Shown here in pieces: positions 63,811-64,000 of a DNA stretch of 64,000 nt. Both the position numbers and the translations under genes were made by a program. Location of the stretch: the NCBI GenBank assembly GCA_036571765.1, contig BROE01000007.1, forward strand, positions 6,922,090-6,986,089, read 5' to 3'. Within the stretch, counting starts at the first letter, position 1. Each line of letters opens with the position of its first letter. The DNA is from Plecoglossus altivelis (lineage: Eukaryota; Chordata; Actinopteri; Osmeriformes; Plecoglossidae). The notes beneath the pieces are model-generated. The model saw only the letters and a list, made by a program, of their open reading frames with translations, was not told the origin of the DNA and made no database searches.

Positions 63811-64000
63811 CTGGCAGGTCAGGGGTGGAGGGGGATAGCCAGACAGCGCCCCCTGCTGGACGCTCTCCTTGTAATCTCACTAGTACCATACCCTCGGGAC
63901 AGCGCTCAATGTTTAATGTTGAGAAAATAAATAGTCTGTCAAGCTTATTTATAACTTTGCTCACTTATTTATTGTCACTCTCTTAGCTGAGTAATAAGAG

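Noticed and set aside
1..64000. CRISPR arrays, prokaryotic operons, phage or integrated viral genes, tRNA and rRNA genes
   Set aside because: None supported. Tandem arrays here have no spacer structure, and no transposase, integrase or retroviral protein motifs were recognised. Small RNAs such as microRNAs cannot be excluded by eye.

Overview
The window is vertebrate nuclear DNA, almost certainly from a teleost fish. It has multi-exon genes with GT-AG introns, very dense CA/GT, CT/GA and minisatellite repeats, and orthologues of well-known vertebrate genes. The exon models were assembled by hand: splice sites were read from the sequence, codon phase was carried across every junction, and the products were compared with remembered human proteins. 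Lengths agree closely: zdhhc4 347 aa, pgp 306 aa, bricd5 235 aa, mlst8 326 aa, meiob 440 aa and hs3st6-like 377 aa.

Layout: 1-13828 (minus strand) holds the 5' two-thirds of grid2ip (delphilin), a postsynaptic scaffold; its C-terminal FH2 exons lie off the left edge. 13829-16318 has no gene I can see. 16319-18133 (plus) is zdhhc4, a DHHC palmitoyltransferase. 18778-19824 (plus) is pgp, a HAD phosphatase. 21642-25237 (plus) is bricd5, a type II membrane BRICHOS protein. It converges tail-to-tail with mlst8 (26828-29151, minus), the WD40 subunit of mTOR complexes. meiob (30125-33391, minus), a meiotic OB-fold protein, follows head-to-tail upstream of mlst8. 33392-45637 is a gene-free stretch with several tandem repeats, including a 640-bp tandem duplication. 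45638-55046 (minus) is a two-exon heparan sulfate 3-O-sulfotransferase, most like HS3ST6, with an 8.3-kb intron. 55047-64000 is largely intergenic; two short, splice-flanked candidate exons of an unidentified minus-strand gene lie at 63.5-63.8 kb.

The genes do not form one pathway; the interest is in gene order. grid2ip-zdhhc4 are neighbours on human 7p22.1, while pgp-bricd5-mlst8 and meiob-hs3st6 lie in human 16p13.3. Here the two blocks are joined with only 644 bp between the zdhhc4 stop and the pgp start. I found no prokaryotic, viral or obviously novel enzymatic system. The best leads are a three-PDZ delphilin, an in-frame retainable intron in pgp, a degenerate zinc ribbon in meiob, repeat arrays in the 3' regions of the bricd5/mlst8 pair, and a 29-bp array carrying paired E-box-like motifs in a grid2ip intron.
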